64,000 bases of DNA from Hippopus hippopus (Eukaryota; Mollusca; Bivalvia; Cardiida; Cardiidae), in NCBI GenBank assembly GCA_946811185.2, contig OX328101.1, positions 21,002,122-21,066,121 of the forward strand, read 5' to 3'. The translations under genes and the position numbers were made by a program. The notes beneath the pieces are model-generated. The model was given only the letters and a program-made list of their open reading frames with translations, was not told the DNA's origin and did no database searches. Positions 49,231 through 61,829 of this stretch are shown here, in pieces. Each line of letters begins with the position of its first letter. Position 1 is the stretch's first letter.

Positions 49231-50510
49231 AGGCTCCTCCAGTTCAGGTTCGGATGGAGGTCAGCCGAAAGGAAACGACCCTTGTTCAATCGATCTTGTT
49301 GGTTGTTCAAATGAAACTTTTGTTAGCATCAATGGGAATAAGGTAAACGCGTTAATTGATTCTGGTTCCATGGTAACCACTTTGTCGGAATCATTTTTCA
49401 CAAAGCTAAGTCCAACTCCAGAACTTTGCAGTTTGACTGATTTCAGTGTGAAAGGTGCCAATGATGCTTCCATTCCGTATTGTGGATATGCTGTTCTTTC
49501 ACTTTCTGTCCTATACTTTTCATCTGAGACTGTGTCCGTTCCAGTTTTGATTGTGAAGGATACAGATTATTAAACTTCGGTTCCTCTCATTATTGGTACA
49601 AATGTCATTTCATACTTTAAGCAAAATGTGGCTGGGAAGTCCCTCAGGCTTCTCCCTGGTATCAAGCATTTTCCTCCCTAATGGACAATCAACCTTTTCC
49701 AGTTAAGTTGCATGGCAAGAGACCCCTCAAATTGAAACCTTCGGAAAGCCGAACCATCTCTGGGTTTGTTAGAATAACTGGGGATATTACAGATGGAGTT
49801 GTTGAGGACAGCGGTAGGTCGTTCATTACCTGTCCCCGTCTTGTATCAGTAGACACACGAAAGTCTTTTTGCAGGGTACCTGTTTGGGTCTGCAATCTGT
49901 CAGTGTCACCGCTTACAATAAGTCCCCGTATGGTCATAGGCAATTTACACCAAGTAAATGTTATCAGAGGAGTTGACCCCTTTGAAGAGACGAGTTCAGA
50001 TTCAGGTTACAACTCTGAAAAGATTTTAGAAGATTTAGGTATCTTTATTCCCCATGATTCAGATATCCTAGCGGATAGACATACAGAGGCAGTTGATCTG
50101 TTAGACAGATGGAAAGGAATTTTTTCATCAGGTTTCACAGACTTAGGCTGTACTTCGCTAGTTGAACATGAGATCAAACTTACTGATCCTAATCCTTTCA
50201 AGGATCCTTACAGGCGCATTCCTCCGGGGATGTTAGAAGAAGTTCGTGAGCATCTGAAAGATATGCTTGCAGCAGGTGCAATACGGGAATCAAGGAGCCC
50301 ATTTTCCAGTATTGTCGTTCCGGTCAGAAAAAAGGACAATTCTTTACGTTTTTGTATAGACTACAGAAAATTGAATAGTCATACTATTCCAGACGCATAC
50401 TCCTTACCAAGAATTGACGAAACCATTGATTTTTTTATGTGGCTCTTGTATCTTTTCTAAATTAGACCTTCATTCAGGTTATTGGCAAGTGAGCATGAAA
50501 GAAGAGGATA
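49231..50510 (+). pseudogene. gypsy 2 protease and RT N-terminal half
   Basis: Protease: NGNKVNALIDSGSMVTTLSE (Asp-Ser-Gly, about 49326-49385) and VPLIIGTNVISYF (about 49580-49620), with a TAA at 49570-49572 between them. From 49681 a linker leads into the RT: RRIPPGMLEEVREHLKDML, SPFSSIVVPVRKKDNSLRFC and DYRKLNSHTIPDAYSLPRID. A frameshift in a T run near 50432 precedes SKLDLHSGYWQVSM, which has the first catalytic Asp. The LINE inserted at 50511 cuts the gene here; the rest resumes at 56715. Confidence 0.85.
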
Positions 50511-51716
50511 GGGCCCCCGCCACTCGGGGCCTTAGAAATTGGTGGCTGCCTTCGCCTCTGTGGCATATGGGTGGTAAAAGTCCCCAGAAACAGAGGAGAC
50601 CGATAATAATACAACTAAAATTAATAAAACAGGTCCAAAATAATTCAATTCAAAGTAAATACTAGAAAAAATATGACAATAACAAAATCAACCTAAATAT
50701 GAAAATAAAAATACTAAAGTCAATACGATTAAATATTTCCAGAAAAAATTAACAAACCCAAAATTAAAACATAAAAGTGGCTGAAGAACAATACAAATTA
50801 AGATCAAATGATTTCCAAAACAAATTTTTCATTCCAAAAGTGATTTTTTATTTATTTATTTATTTTTTTTTCATTTGAAAACATATCTTTCCTATACACT
50901 TTCCTGTCTCATATACTAACATGCTCATTTGTGTGTGTATCATCTGTGCCAGTGGGTAGCACACTGGACGAAGAGTATAACGACATCTGTGTATAACATT
51001 TATGTTTTGTTTTTGTATTCGTCAACACCTTTTCCAATCTCTAGCACTATATGTTTGAAGAATTTGAAACATTTGGCATACTTGTATTTAGAACCTTACC
51101 TACAAGTAGAGATCTACAATGGCAACTCTAGTAAGCTCTAAGTTATCAGCTCTAATCATTAAAGTTATCATGCTAACACTCTATATCTAAACCTTTCTTG
51201 ATTGAAAATATTTCATTGAGCGAACTTCCTTCTGATAAAAGATTTCTGTCTTTGATTCACAAGCCACTTGTTTGCCGTGGGTGGCATCTCGTATGCCGGA
51301 AAAGGGGATCCTGGTAGTTGAGAGTGCCCAGGGATCTCCAGCACTTAACACACTGCTTTGGCCCTGGCCTCGGATAGACGGGAGGGATGGGTTAGGCCCG
51401 ACCCGTCTCAATCGGCTCGGTCGTGTCTAGCTTTTAGGATTACATACTTTTATCTATATTTCTTTCTTTGTATCTTATGATACCAACCGGGTTAGATTTT
51501 TTCTTTTTTCTTATCTTTTACATTGTTTTCCTTTATAAAGCGGCGGCTGATGGGCTAATTAATAGACCTATAGTTTCTCTTCGCTTAAGGTTTGTTAAGT
51601 ATAATAGCTATGTAGCTCTGGCGTCGGAAATAGGAAACCCATTTCCATTAGACGTCCCCTTGTAGGGCTCCGAGGAGGGTGGAGCGCATAGCTATTGAAA
51701 TTACACTATCAAAATC
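50511..51716 (+). promoter_or_regulatory. LINE 5' untranslated region
   Basis: AT-rich from 50600 to 51190, then a GC-richer block with GTGGGTGGCATCTCGTATGC and GGGATCTCCAGCACTT. Presumably holds the internal promoter of the LINE. No motif that I can assign with confidence. Confidence 0.5.
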
Positions 51717-52875
51717 ATGGCTTCCCAAAACAAAAGACCCCGACCGAATAACGAAAACGAAACGTCTTACTTAAACAATACAAAGTTCTTGGTTATTAAA
51801 AGTGAGGAGGCAAAGCCCATCACATCTCTGTCTCCCTTCATAATAGAAAAACAGATAGAAAGTTTGATAGGCACTCCAAAATCAGTTAAAAAATTAAAAA
51901 ACGAACTACTACTCGTTGAAACATCAAGAGCAAGTCAGGCTGAATCTCTATTAAAAGTGAAAAAATTTTACAACTTGAAAGTCTCAGTCTGAGAACACAA
52001 CTCGCTTAACAAATCCAGAGGAATTGTGAAAGACAGGGTACTGAAAGGAGAAACAGAGGAAAAAATTGTTGAATATCTTGCACCGCAAGAGATTCAAAAT
52101 AAAAAAAGATAATGTTCAACTTGAAACCAATACACTACTCCTCACTTTTAACACCACCACTTTGCCTCAGAGTATTAGAATCTTTTATCGTACAGTACCA
52201 GTGGAACAGTTCATCCCAAATCCTTTGCGCTGTTTTAATTGTCAAAAATTTGGACACCATGAAGACAACTGCAAGCTCACAGATGCAGTAATCTGTGATA
52301 GATGTGGTGAATCCAAACACACATCTAGCATCTGCCAAAGACCTTTCAAATGTGTAAATTGTGGTAAAGATCACAGTGCAAGATCAACCAACTGTGAAGT
52401 CTGGAAAAGAGAAAAAGAAATTATGAGAATGAAAACAATAAGAAAGATTTCGTACTTTGAGGCAAAAAAACAATATGAGACAGCTTTTGAACCTAGGTAC
52501 TCTAAGATAGTTCAATCAGCAACAGCAAAACCTCAGACGAGAACTTGTGGAACACAGTATGATCCCGTGGATTTTGAGCAAGGCGCTAAACCTTCCTCGA
52601 AATCTACGTCTCCATCCGTCCAACCACCTCGAACATCTGAAACAGGTTCAAAATCTAACCAAACAAAAGACTCTAGTAGATCAAGATCAGCTTCTAGAGC
52701 TAATTCATGCCCTACATCACCAAATAAAAGCCAGAAAAATAAACCAGATAAAAAAGAAAAAGATAAACAACAATCAAATAGACAGAAGAAAGGGTCACAG
52801 GATCCTATTAAGCTGGCAAATAAATTTGAAAGTTTAGAAGATATGGAATTGGAAATTGACTCCTCAGTCAAATAA
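51717..52875 (+). pseudogene. LINE ORF1, RNA-binding protein with CCHC knuckles (two lesions)
   Basis: Starts at ATG 51717. The N-terminal domain (TKFLVIKSEEAKPITSLSPF, IGTPKSVKKLKNELL) resembles the RRM-like region of Jockey/I ORF1 proteins. A TGA at 51990-51992 interrupts the frame, which reopens to about 52110; a frameshift near 52090 moves into the frame running to 52875. That part has three zinc knuckles: CFNCQKFGHHEDNC, CDRCGESKHTSSIC and CVNCGKDHSARSTNC. A Ser/Lys-rich basic tail follows (DSSRSRSASRANSC, KKEKDKQQSNRQKKG). It would coat LINE RNA. Confidence 0.85.
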
Positions 52876-52912
52876 CTTTTAAGTAAATTCAAACTCCCAA
52901 TATACAAGTATA

Positions 52913-55900
52913 ATGGGTCAAAACTCAATTTTACAATGGAATTGTAGAGGTCTAAAAGCCAACTTTAATGAACTACTAATTCTTTTATCTTTATTAAATC
53001 CACAAATTTGTTGTCTTCAAGAAACTTTTATAACCCCCAATGATAACTTAGAAGTTCGCAATTATTCTTCCTATCACTACATACATAATGATTGCCAAAG
53101 AGCATCTGGTGGTTCTTCTATCATAATACATTCTACGGTACCTCATCGTAAGATAGACTTAAACACAAATCTACAAGCAATAGCAATAAAAACATCTTTA
53201 AATAAAACTATAACAATATGCTCTATCTATATCCCACCAAATAAAAGAATAGATCAAAATGATTTAGAAAATCTTTTACTACAACTACCTCAACCTTACA
53301 TCATATGTGGTGATTTTAATGGACATAGCGAATTATGGGGTTGTTCAGATACCAATGATAGAGGTAAAATAATTGAAGATTTCATTGCAGAGAATAATTT
53401 ATGTCTATTTAATTCCAATCAACATACATACCTGCATCCTGGATCAGGTTCTTTCACAGCAATAGATCTTTCACTCTGCCATCCTTCCTTGTACCTTGAT
53501 TATGAATGGAAAGTATGTGAAGATTCTCATGGAAGTGATCATTTTCCTATCATTATACAAGAAACAGAGAAAACAGAAGAAGAGAAAATTCCAAAATGGA
53601 ATTTTAAAAAAGCTGAGAAAAATTCAATATTATTTGCCATGAAAAATTACTGATTGACAATTTTAAAAATTCAGATGATCCAATGCTTTCTTTTACTGAA
53701 ACTTTAATTGACATATCAAATCAGTGCATCCCGAAGATTTCAACAAATACTTTTAAGAAGAAAAAGCCATGGTTTAATGATGATTGTAAAGAAGCTATTA
53801 AAAAACGTAAAGACAGTTTAAAACGTTTCAAACAATATCCAACAAAAACAAATTTAAATGTTTGTAAAATTATGAGAACTAAGGCTCGACGTACTATTAA
53901 ACAAGCAAAACGATCATCTTGGAAAGATTTCATTTCTAAACTTAATGCTAGAACTCCCATGACAACCATTTGGAATATGTTAAGGAAAATAAATGGAAAG
54001 AATCAAACCATGAAACACTCGCATATCAAGGTAGATGACAAAATCTACGAAAGTAAAGAAGAAATCGCTAATATCCTGGGTAAAACTTTCAAAACAAACT
54101 CTTCTTCTGCAAATTATCAACCACAATTTAAAAAACATAAGCAAGAAGCAGAAATGGAAGAAATTAATTTTGAAACGGATACAAATGAAAACTACAACTT
54201 ACCTTTCACACTATCGGAACTTGAAGATTCTCTAAAAAATGCTCACGATTCTGCTGCAGGTGCAGACGAAGTACACTATCAACTTTTAAAACATTTACCT
54301 CATATTTCATTACAAACTCTGTTAAACATTTTTAACATTATATGGGAACAAGGTATCTTCCCGAAAAGTTGGTCCAAAGCTACAATCATTCCAATTCCTA
54401 AGCCAAATAAAGATCATACAAATCCAACAAATTATAGACCCATAGCTTTAACTAGTTGTATATGTAAGACCATGGAGAGAATGATAAACAGTAGACTTAA
54501 TTTTTACCTCGAATCCAATAATATTATATCGGAACATCAATCAGGGTTCCGAAAAAACAGAAGCACGACAGATCAATTAGTACGATTAGAATCTTTTATC
54601 AGAAATGCTTTTGTAAAGAAACAACATGTAGTTGCCATATTTTTTGATCTAGAAAAAGCTTATGACACCACGTGGAAACATGGCATTTTAAAAGACATTC
54701 ATAAAATTGGATTAAGGGGAAATCTACCCAAGTTTATTTCAAACTTTTTATCAAATAGATGTTTCAAAGTTAAGGTAGGCACATCTTTTTCTGATGACTA
54801 TGAACAAGAACAGGGAGTTCCTCAAGGAAGTATCCGCTCACCTACTCTGTTCAATATCAAGATTAACAATATTGTAAAATGTTTAGATGACGATGTGAAC
54901 TGTTCCTTATATGTGGATGATTTTTTAATATGTTACAGGTCCAAAGATATGAAAACAATTGAAACTAAGCTTCAACATAATTTAGACAAAATTGAGAAAT
55001 GGACTATAGAAAATGGTTTTAAATTTTCCAAGACAAAGACAAACTGTGTACACTTCTGCCAAGAGCACAGGTTGCACTTGGATCCATCACTGAAAATATA
55101 TAATACTCCAATTCCAATAATAGATCAAGCAAAATTTTTAGGAGTTATATTTGACAAAAAACTTTCTTTCATACCACATATTAATGCTTTGAAACTGAAA
55201 TGTCAAAAAGCTTTAAATGTTTTAAAAATACTTTCCCACTCTGACTGGGGAGGAGATAAGAAAACTCTTTTAAATCTATACAGATCTTTAATACGCTCAG
55301 AACTGGATTATGGATGTATTATATATGGCTCTGCACGAAAAAGCTACCTAAAAAAGTTGGACACTATTCATCATCAGGGTCTTCGGTTAGCTTTGGGAGC
55401 TTTCCGTACGTCACCTGTTCAAAGTTTGTATTCAGAGGCCCAGGAGCCATCCTTATATGATAGAAGGAAAAAACTGTCCTTACAATACGTAACTAAACTG
55501 GCTTCAAATACAAAAAATCCGGTTTACAATGACATTTTTAATCCACCCAACAAAATACTCTTTCAAAATAAACCTAATTTTATCAAACCACTTGGTCTAC
55601 GAGTTGAACCTCTTCTTTATGAGTCAAACATAAATGTAAAGAATATTAAACCCTTTAAACTTCCTGTAAAAGAGCCGTGGACCATAGATCCACCAAATAT
55701 TATTTTTGATCTCAACGTAAATAAGAAATCAGTTACAAATCCATTATTTTATCAAAATAAATTTTTAGAAATCAAATCACAGTATAAAGATTACATTTCA
55801 ATTTATACTGATGGTTCGAAACAAGACAATAAAGTTGGTTGCGCTTCAGTACACAAGCAAGAAACTGCCAAAATAAGACTACCAGATCATAGCTCTATTT

Positions 55901-56586
55901 TTTCAGCAGAAGCTGTAGCTTTAAACATTGCTCTCTGTTCAATACAAAACAATAATAACAAGAAATGCATAGTTTTTTCTGATTCAGTGTCAGTTTTACA
56001 ATCTTTAAAACATCCTAATAACCCAAATCCACTCATTCAACAATTTTTCAGAAAATATGTTTATTTATGTAGATCAAAGACAATAATATTCTGCTGGATA
56101 CCCAGCCACATTAATATAAAAGGTAATGAAATAGCTGATCAAGAAGCAAAGGATGCTGTAAATATGAACATAGCCAACATAAAAATTCCTTATACTGACA
56201 AAAAACAACAAATAAATGAATTTATCAAGTCTGAATGTCAAATTAAATGGCAACAATGTTTTAACAACAAGCTTTTAGCAATCAAGCCAAATTTTAATGA
56301 TAAATATGAATTTTATTGTAACCGAAAAAGTCAAGTAATTTTAACAAGATGTCGTGTTGGACACTCAAGGTTTTCACATGTGCATCTTTTAAATAATGAG
56401 AGAGCACCACAATGTATAAACTGTAATGAACCTTTAACTATAAAACATTTTATTAAACTGTAAAAATTTCGACCATATACGGTCAAAACATTTTAGTGTT
56501 GATAGCATACAAAATTTATTTTTACCTGTACAACAGAATAACATTTTAGAATACCTAAAAGAGATAGATTTTTATAATAAAATATA
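52913..56586 (+). pseudogene. LINE ORF2: endonuclease, reverse transcriptase, RNase H (two frameshifts)
   Basis: Endonuclease at 52913-53640: ILQWNCRGLKANFNEL, CCLQETFI, ICGDFNGHSELWGC, FTAIDLSLC and SHGSDHFPII, the APE-type catalytic set. One frame change near 53635 leads into 53640-56463. RT: SKATIIPIPKPNKDHTNPTN, FFDLEKAYDTTWKHGILK, QGVPQGSIRSPTLFN and LYVDDFLICY (catalytic YVDD intact). RNase H: ISIYTDGSKQDNKVG, SAEAVALNIAL, VFSDSVSVLQSL and IPSHINIKGNEIADQEAK. The RNase H domain points to the I/Nimb group. A second frameshift near 56455 splits the C-terminal zinc-binding tail (QCINCNEPLTIKHF); the other frame continues to the TAG at 56584-56586. Confidence 0.9.
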
Positions 56587-56714
56587 GACTCCAATATAGA
56601 TTTTAAGTATCAAATTAACATTTTATTATTCCATTTCTAAATATTACCTTCATGCGCGCTAAATGACCACAGCTTTCGATGCGCCTTAAAACACCAAATA
56701 ATAAATAAATAAAT

Positions 56715-59290
56715 AAGAAGAGGATAAACCTAAGACTGCTTTCTCTGTCGGCCCTCTAGGTTTTTATGAATGTAACCGAATGGCTTTTGGGCTCACTAAC
56801 GTCCCGGCAACCTTCCAAAGACTAATGGAACGTTGCATGGGTGAATTGCATCTTCGAGACTGCTTAATTTACCTGGACGACATCATTATCTTTTCCAAGG
56901 ACCTTGATGAGCATTTCCGAAGACTTGAAGCCGTTTTTAAACGCCTGAAGGAAGCTGGATTGAAATTAAAGGGTTCCAAGTGTGAATTCTTTCTTCCTCG
57001 AGTCAAATACCTTGGCCATGTAGTAAGTGGTCAGGGAGTAGAAACTGATCCAGAGAAGGTTTCTGCCTTGAAAGAGATTTCTGTCCCAAAATCCTTGAAA
57101 GAGCTTCGTAGCTTCCTTGGCTTTGTTGGGTATTACAGGCGTTTTGTGCCAAGGTTTGCAAATATTGCAAAACCGTTGAATGATCTGCTTACTGGTCATT
57201 CCACGGGCAAAAAGGTACCGAAGAAAAGTGCTAGTCCATGGATATGGGGTCCAGAGCAACAAAATGCTTTTGAAACCCTCATTGAAAAGTTGACCTCACC
57301 CCCTGTTCTCGCTTTTTCAGATTTCAGGAAGCCCTTCATATTGAATGTTGATGCCAGCTCCATTGGTCTCGGAGCAGTGCTATAAAGAGCAGGATGAAGG
57401 CCAAGAGAGAGTCATTGCATATGCCAGTCGTGGTCTTCGTTCCAGTGAACGCAATTATCCCGCCCATAACTAGAATTGCTAGCTCTGAAGTGGGCTGTAG
57501 TAGACAAATTCAGCGATTACCTTTATGGCAACTCTTTACATTGTTCGCACTGATAATAACCCACTCACCTATGTTCTTTCATCAGCAAAGCTTGATGCTA
57601 CATCTCATCGTTGGCTTGCTGCCCTTTCAACTTACAATTTTAGCCTTAAAAGTATCGTTCAGGTAAGACCAATATTGATGCCGATTTCCTGTCAAGGAAT
57701 CCTCCTGAGGAGCATGTTGTGTTTAATGATTGTGTTCAGGCTCTTTTTCACTCTGTCCTTTCTTCTCCAGAAGAAGCACCAGCTTTCGAATGTGTCTCCT
57801 TGTCTCAGTTTGCTATTCCCCAGGAATCGTCCCCATTTTCAGACGTTAACTGGAAGGTCGAGCAGCGTAAAGACAGTACTTTTTCCAGAGTTATTGAGCT
57901 TGTTACAAGAGGTCATAAGCCTACTAAGAGGCTCATCTGCCTAGATAGAGAGAAAGTTAGAAAATATCTTCGGGAGTGGCAGAATCTTTACCTTAAAGGT
58001 GATATACTATACAGAAAAGGGAAGGTCGGTGGCTGTCCGGTTGATCGGTTAGCTTTGCCAGAGTCCTTTCTTGGTCTTGTTTTAGTAGGTCTTCATGATA
58101 GCGTTGGACATCAGGGTATTGAGAGAACTTTGTCCCTGGTAAAGAGTCGTTTCTTTTGGCCTGGAATAGATTCAACTGTTGAGGCCTATGTCAGGAAATG
58201 TCCCCGTTGCATTATTCGAAAGACTCCGTCGTCTGTGAGTGCCGGTTTAGTCCCTATCTATTCGACCTACCCCCTGGAGTTGGTGTGTATCGATTTTTTG
58301 AGTTTGGAAATGTCGAAAGGTGGTTATGAGAATATATTGGTTATAACCGACCATTATACTCATTTCGCTCAAGCCTTTGCTACCAAAAACCAGACTGCTA
58401 GGACCACGGCTAGGGTTCTTTTTGATAATTTTATCTGTCACTATGGTTTTCCCAGTCGTCTTCACAGCGACTAGGGTCGCAACTTTGAAAGCTCTGTGAT
58501 CCAGGAGCTATGTAAGCTTGGCGGAATTTCAAAGAGTAGAACAACCCCGTATCATCCTCAGGGAAATGGAATGGCTGAGCGTTTTAATTCTGCTCTATTA
58601 AATATGCTTGGAACAGGACAAGTCGAAAGAAAACTGGAAAGCCTTTATCGCTGCCCATAACTCAACCAAGCATGAAACCACTGGTCTCACACCTCATTTT
58701 TTGATGTTCGGGAGACACCCTCGGCTAGCCCTTGATTCATTTCTTGGTCTTGACCCGGAGGGATTCAATGGCACAAAAACCGAATACGCCCGTGACCTAA
58801 GGTCCAGGTTGAACTTTGCGTATAAGGTCGCAAGTCGGGAGGCCAGAAAACAAGCCAAACGCCACAAAAAGCGTTATATAATCTCCGGGTAAGACATTCA
58901 AAACTTTAACATGGGGACCGTGTTTTGGTACGAAATGTTGGTCTAAAAGGTAAATGTAAATTGGCTGACCGGTGGAGTCAGGAAGTCTATACCGTGGTAG
59001 CACAGCCAAATCCGGAAATTCCTGTGTTTGAGGTTAAACCGGAAGCCACGAATGCACCCTCAAAGTTCTTGCACCGGAACCTTCTTTTACCTTTTATGGG
59101 TCTTCCCGTGGAAGAACCCAATCCACCAGATAATCAGTCCAATTCTCAGCAAGATTCATTGCCGGTGTTGGATAAGTATGTTATCCTAGCAAGAAGAAAA
59201 GGGTCGAATTTAGGACCAGAGGCCCCATCCTTTGTCCCAAGGCGCACAACTCGGCCTTCTAAACTGCCTGCTTGGATGGATGACCGTTAG
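56715..59290 (+). pseudogene. gypsy 2 RT C-terminal half, RNase H and integrase (broken)
   Basis: Resumes the RT after the LINE: FSVGPLGFYECNRMAFGLTN, FQRLMERCMGEL and CLIYLDDIIIFS with the catalytic YLDD (about 56868-56882). A small deletion near 57383 breaks the frame at GLGAVL. RNase H pieces lie at about 57407-57660 (RVIAYASRGLRSSERN, RTDNNPLTYVLSSAKLD). Integrase at 57719-58890: HDSVGHQGIERTLSLVKSRF and CPRCIIRK (zinc-binding), VCIDFLSLEMSKGG (Asp), RLHSD followed by a TAG at 58472-58474 beside the second Asp, and [18 protein letters not shown] (Glu). Further frame changes near 58605 and 58890. The C-terminal module runs to 59290. Confidence 0.88.
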
Positions 59291-59758
59291 AAACTTCTGT
59301 GATTCACATTTTTAAGGCCATTGCAATACTTTCTTTGTTGCAGCTTGTTTTTGAACTGAAGGTTCAGTGTTTCTTTGACTGCATTACTTTTCAATGTTAT
59401 GTGGTGGGTACATTTATTTTTAGGTCCTTTTCTGTCATCTTGAACGTTCACGGCAGTTAAGGCCAGCGTTCCTGAAATAAACATAACCATTTTCTGGAAC
59501 ATGTTAAATTCACAATTTTAAGGTTAATTCAGTTAACGCTAACTGCCTGATTGACTTTGTCTTTCAACTAAGCAATGTTTCTTTAATTCAACCAAGTTTT
59601 AAGGATACCAGTAAGTTGTTTATCCATTGCTCTTTCGTGCAGAACTAGAGGCGTTGGTCGTAATTGGCGTTAGCCTGAGGCTCCCAATTCCATGTATACT
59701 CACTAGCCTGGTATGAGATTTGAAATGTCCGGACGCCATTTTCCCGAGAGGGGAAGCA
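59291..59758 (+). other. gypsy 2 3' untranslated region and polypurine tract
   Basis: No gene. Ends with GAGAGGGGAAGCA directly before TGTCACAGG of the LTR, the expected position of a polypurine tract. Confidence 0.7.
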
Positions 59759-60306
59759 TGTCACAGGATGAGTTAAATGTAATGTGTCGTCATGTTGTTG
59801 AGTTTGTATTGTCAGATATCACATTAATGTCATTTTTATTTCATCCCATTTCGCCTTCCAGGGCCTCATTCTAGCACTTTGTAAATGGGGGCCTCACTTT
59901 TTTTTCATGCACGAGTTCCCCGTGCCTGTTTTGTACATGTTCCCGCTCTGCTGACGTACTACTGCGCAGTCGTTATTGAACCTTTGGTTCGTCAGGTTGA
60001 TTAACTCCTGCGCTTGAAATACACAATAGAATAGTTTGCTAAATGAGCCGGGTCGTCTGCATTTCAGGTATGTGTAACTTTCATTTCACATTTCTAATCA
60101 TAACTCATTTCACATTTTCATTCATTCAGCATTAATTTCATGGTACGTCTGTCTGTTGGCCAGGCTGTCTGTCTTGGCCTGTCCTAGCCATTGTAAATTA
60201 TGTCAGTTCTGTCGAATTACTAAGTCTGTCCGTTAGTCTGTCTGTTTATCTTAAATTACTGTTTTTGTACATGTCACTATTGTTTAAAATGTTGCATTTA
60301 TGTTAA

Positions 60307-61678
60307 AGACGATCTACAGTTTCATCATTTTTTTGGAAACATTCAGAATTTCATGAAACTTTTTTTGGTGATAGTATATTATCTGATCTACAAAAAAAGG
60401 AGATAAAAAAAGGGTGTCACCAGCTTTGGGAAAATTCTATGAATATTTCTTTTAGTACACCATGCATCGTGGCAGTTCAGGATGAAATTTCACCTATGAA
60501 AACTAAGTCTATGTATATTGTTTTTAAATGACAACAATTATAAGCAAATTTTATGTCATTATATTGGTGAAACATCAAATTTAATGAAAAATATAATTTA
60601 GAGTATACGGAGTATCAATCTTGGGGAAAAGAAACCCCTTAACTTAGGGCTAAAACACCTTTATTTTGGAAAAAAAAACCGAAAAAAACAGTATCCTTCA
60701 AAGTTATTTTTTTTCAATGTTCTAACATTCAGATTTTTCTTATTTTTTCTATAAATAATATTCAGGCACTAAACTAAAAGAATCAGGCTTAAATAGGTCA
60801 CCACCCTTATTTTTTAAGAAAATGCATTTTAAGTTTGTGGGTGGGACACTAACGAATGAGTAAATGTAGTGTTTGTCAAAGACAAAGACATTATATGAAG
60901 TAAATTATCTCAATTTTTTCAACAATTCAACAATATTTACAAGAATCAAGTTTGTCGGTCATAATAAACCAATCCATAGCAAATAAATGTAATTCTGGTG
61001 TTAGCATTAAACCCATTACCAAACGACTAATTTTAGACTCTTCTAAATTTGACGCGTTTGCAGACGCTAAACCAAAACCTGGTATTCATTTATCACAGTT
61101 CTTTGCTGGGTCAGAGATCATTGTGCAAAAAGGAGAAATCAATCATTAGGAGCAATTTCTCGTTTTGACATCAATGTTTTCTAATGTTGTCTGCTGCAGA
61201 CTCATCAAGCTAAGGGATAACCTGGTAAAGGAGAAAGAGTTACAGTCTCTTGTTTTCTGCAAGTCTTTACCAAAGTGACATAAATTAGGACTAGACCAAA
61301 CTGAAAGCATCCGCAGCTGAAAAGATGTTTTAGCTCGACGATACGTCTGCCAGATAGAGCGCTAGTAGTAGCATACATGTATGTATCCATATTTCGATTG
61401 TTAGGTGACGTAGTTAGGTGATTCACTTTGACTTTCAGTCCGATCTTTTAAAAGCATAATTTCGGATTCTTGCCTCGCAAATAATTATTTGCCTTGATTC
61501 AAATACTTTTTTCTTCGTTTTGCTGACATGAAACAACCCGTTTTAGTTCTTGGCTTATGCATTCTGCAGACATCGACAAGTGTGGCAAGATCAATGTGTG
61601 TGGTGCTCACCGTTTCAAGTTAAAAGGTGAGCGTGATAGTTACACGAAGCGTGATAATGGAAACTGTCGCGAACGTCG
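60307..61678. mobile_element. TTAA-flanked insertion (1,372 bp) in the LTR
   Basis: Flanked by TTAA at 60303-60306 and 61679-61682; comparison with the intact LTR at 22589-23288 shows that TTAA was duplicated. The ends are imperfect inverted repeats: AGACGATCTACAGTTTC on the left, and CGACGTTCGCGACAGTTTC as the complement of the right end. AT-rich, no transposase; the frame at 60952-61149 is not recognisable. TTAA choice suggests a piggyBac-type non-autonomous element, though the termini are not CCC. A copy of the hairpin MITE (about 61004-61215) is nested in it. Confidence 0.7.
61004..61215. mobile_element. piggyBac-like hairpin MITE, inverted copy
   Basis: TTAAACCCATTACCAAACGAC at the left, then AATTTTAGACTCTTC and GCGTTTGCAGACG (complement of the family right arm), then hairpin arms AAAAAGGAGAAATC and ATTTCTCGTTTTG. 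Right boundary uncertain. Confidence 0.55.
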
Positions 61679-61829
61679 TTAATAAATGGCAAGTCGTTAT
61701 TGAACCTTTGGTTCGTCAGGTTGTTTAACTCCTGCGCTTGAAATACACAATAGAATAGTTTGCTAAATAAGCAGGGTCGTCTGCATTTCAGCCCTGAACG
61801 AGAACCCAGAGCAATATTGACTCGTGACA

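Larger units (their letters stand above)
50511..56714 (+). mobile_element. Full-length I/Jockey-type LINE, 6,204 bp
   Basis: The 12-bp duplication AAGAAGAGGATA lies at 50499-50510 and 56715-56726, so both ends are exact. It starts GGGCCCCCGCCACTCGGGG and ends in an AAAT repeat tail. A 1.2-kb 5' region (50511-51716) has no ORF that I recognise; its second half includes a GC-rich block (51275-51425). ORF1 (51717-52875) has three zinc knuckles; ORF2 (52913-56586) has endonuclease, RT and RNase H. It lies within the RT gene of gypsy element 2, between codons for the first and second parts of the palm. Confidence 0.92.
47668..61829 (+). mobile_element. Ty3/gypsy retrotransposon 2, split by LINE and LTR insertions
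   Basis: Plus-strand gag (from 47668), protease, RT (interrupted at 50511-56714 by a LINE), RNase H, integrase to 59290, 3' untranslated region, polypurine tract GAGAGGGGAAGCA (59746-59758) and 3' LTR (59759-61829, itself interrupted at 60307-61678). The 5' LTR expected before 47.6 kb is not there; a 5' LTR of the same family lies at 22589-23288. All open frames carry lesions. An old element that served as landing site for younger ones. Confidence 0.85.
59759..61829 (+). repeat. gypsy 2 3' LTR, split by a TTAA insertion
   Basis: LTR sequence at 59759-60306 and 61683-61829 (695 bp together) corresponds colinearly to 22589-23288. The interruption lies at the TTAA of ATGTTAATAAATGG in the intact copy. 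The outer end GTGACA is followed by CAGG. Confidence 0.85.

Noticed and set aside
52533..52928. 131-codon minus-strand frame opposite LINE ORF1
   Set aside because: Antisense of the Ser/Lys-rich zinc-knuckle tail; no independent support.
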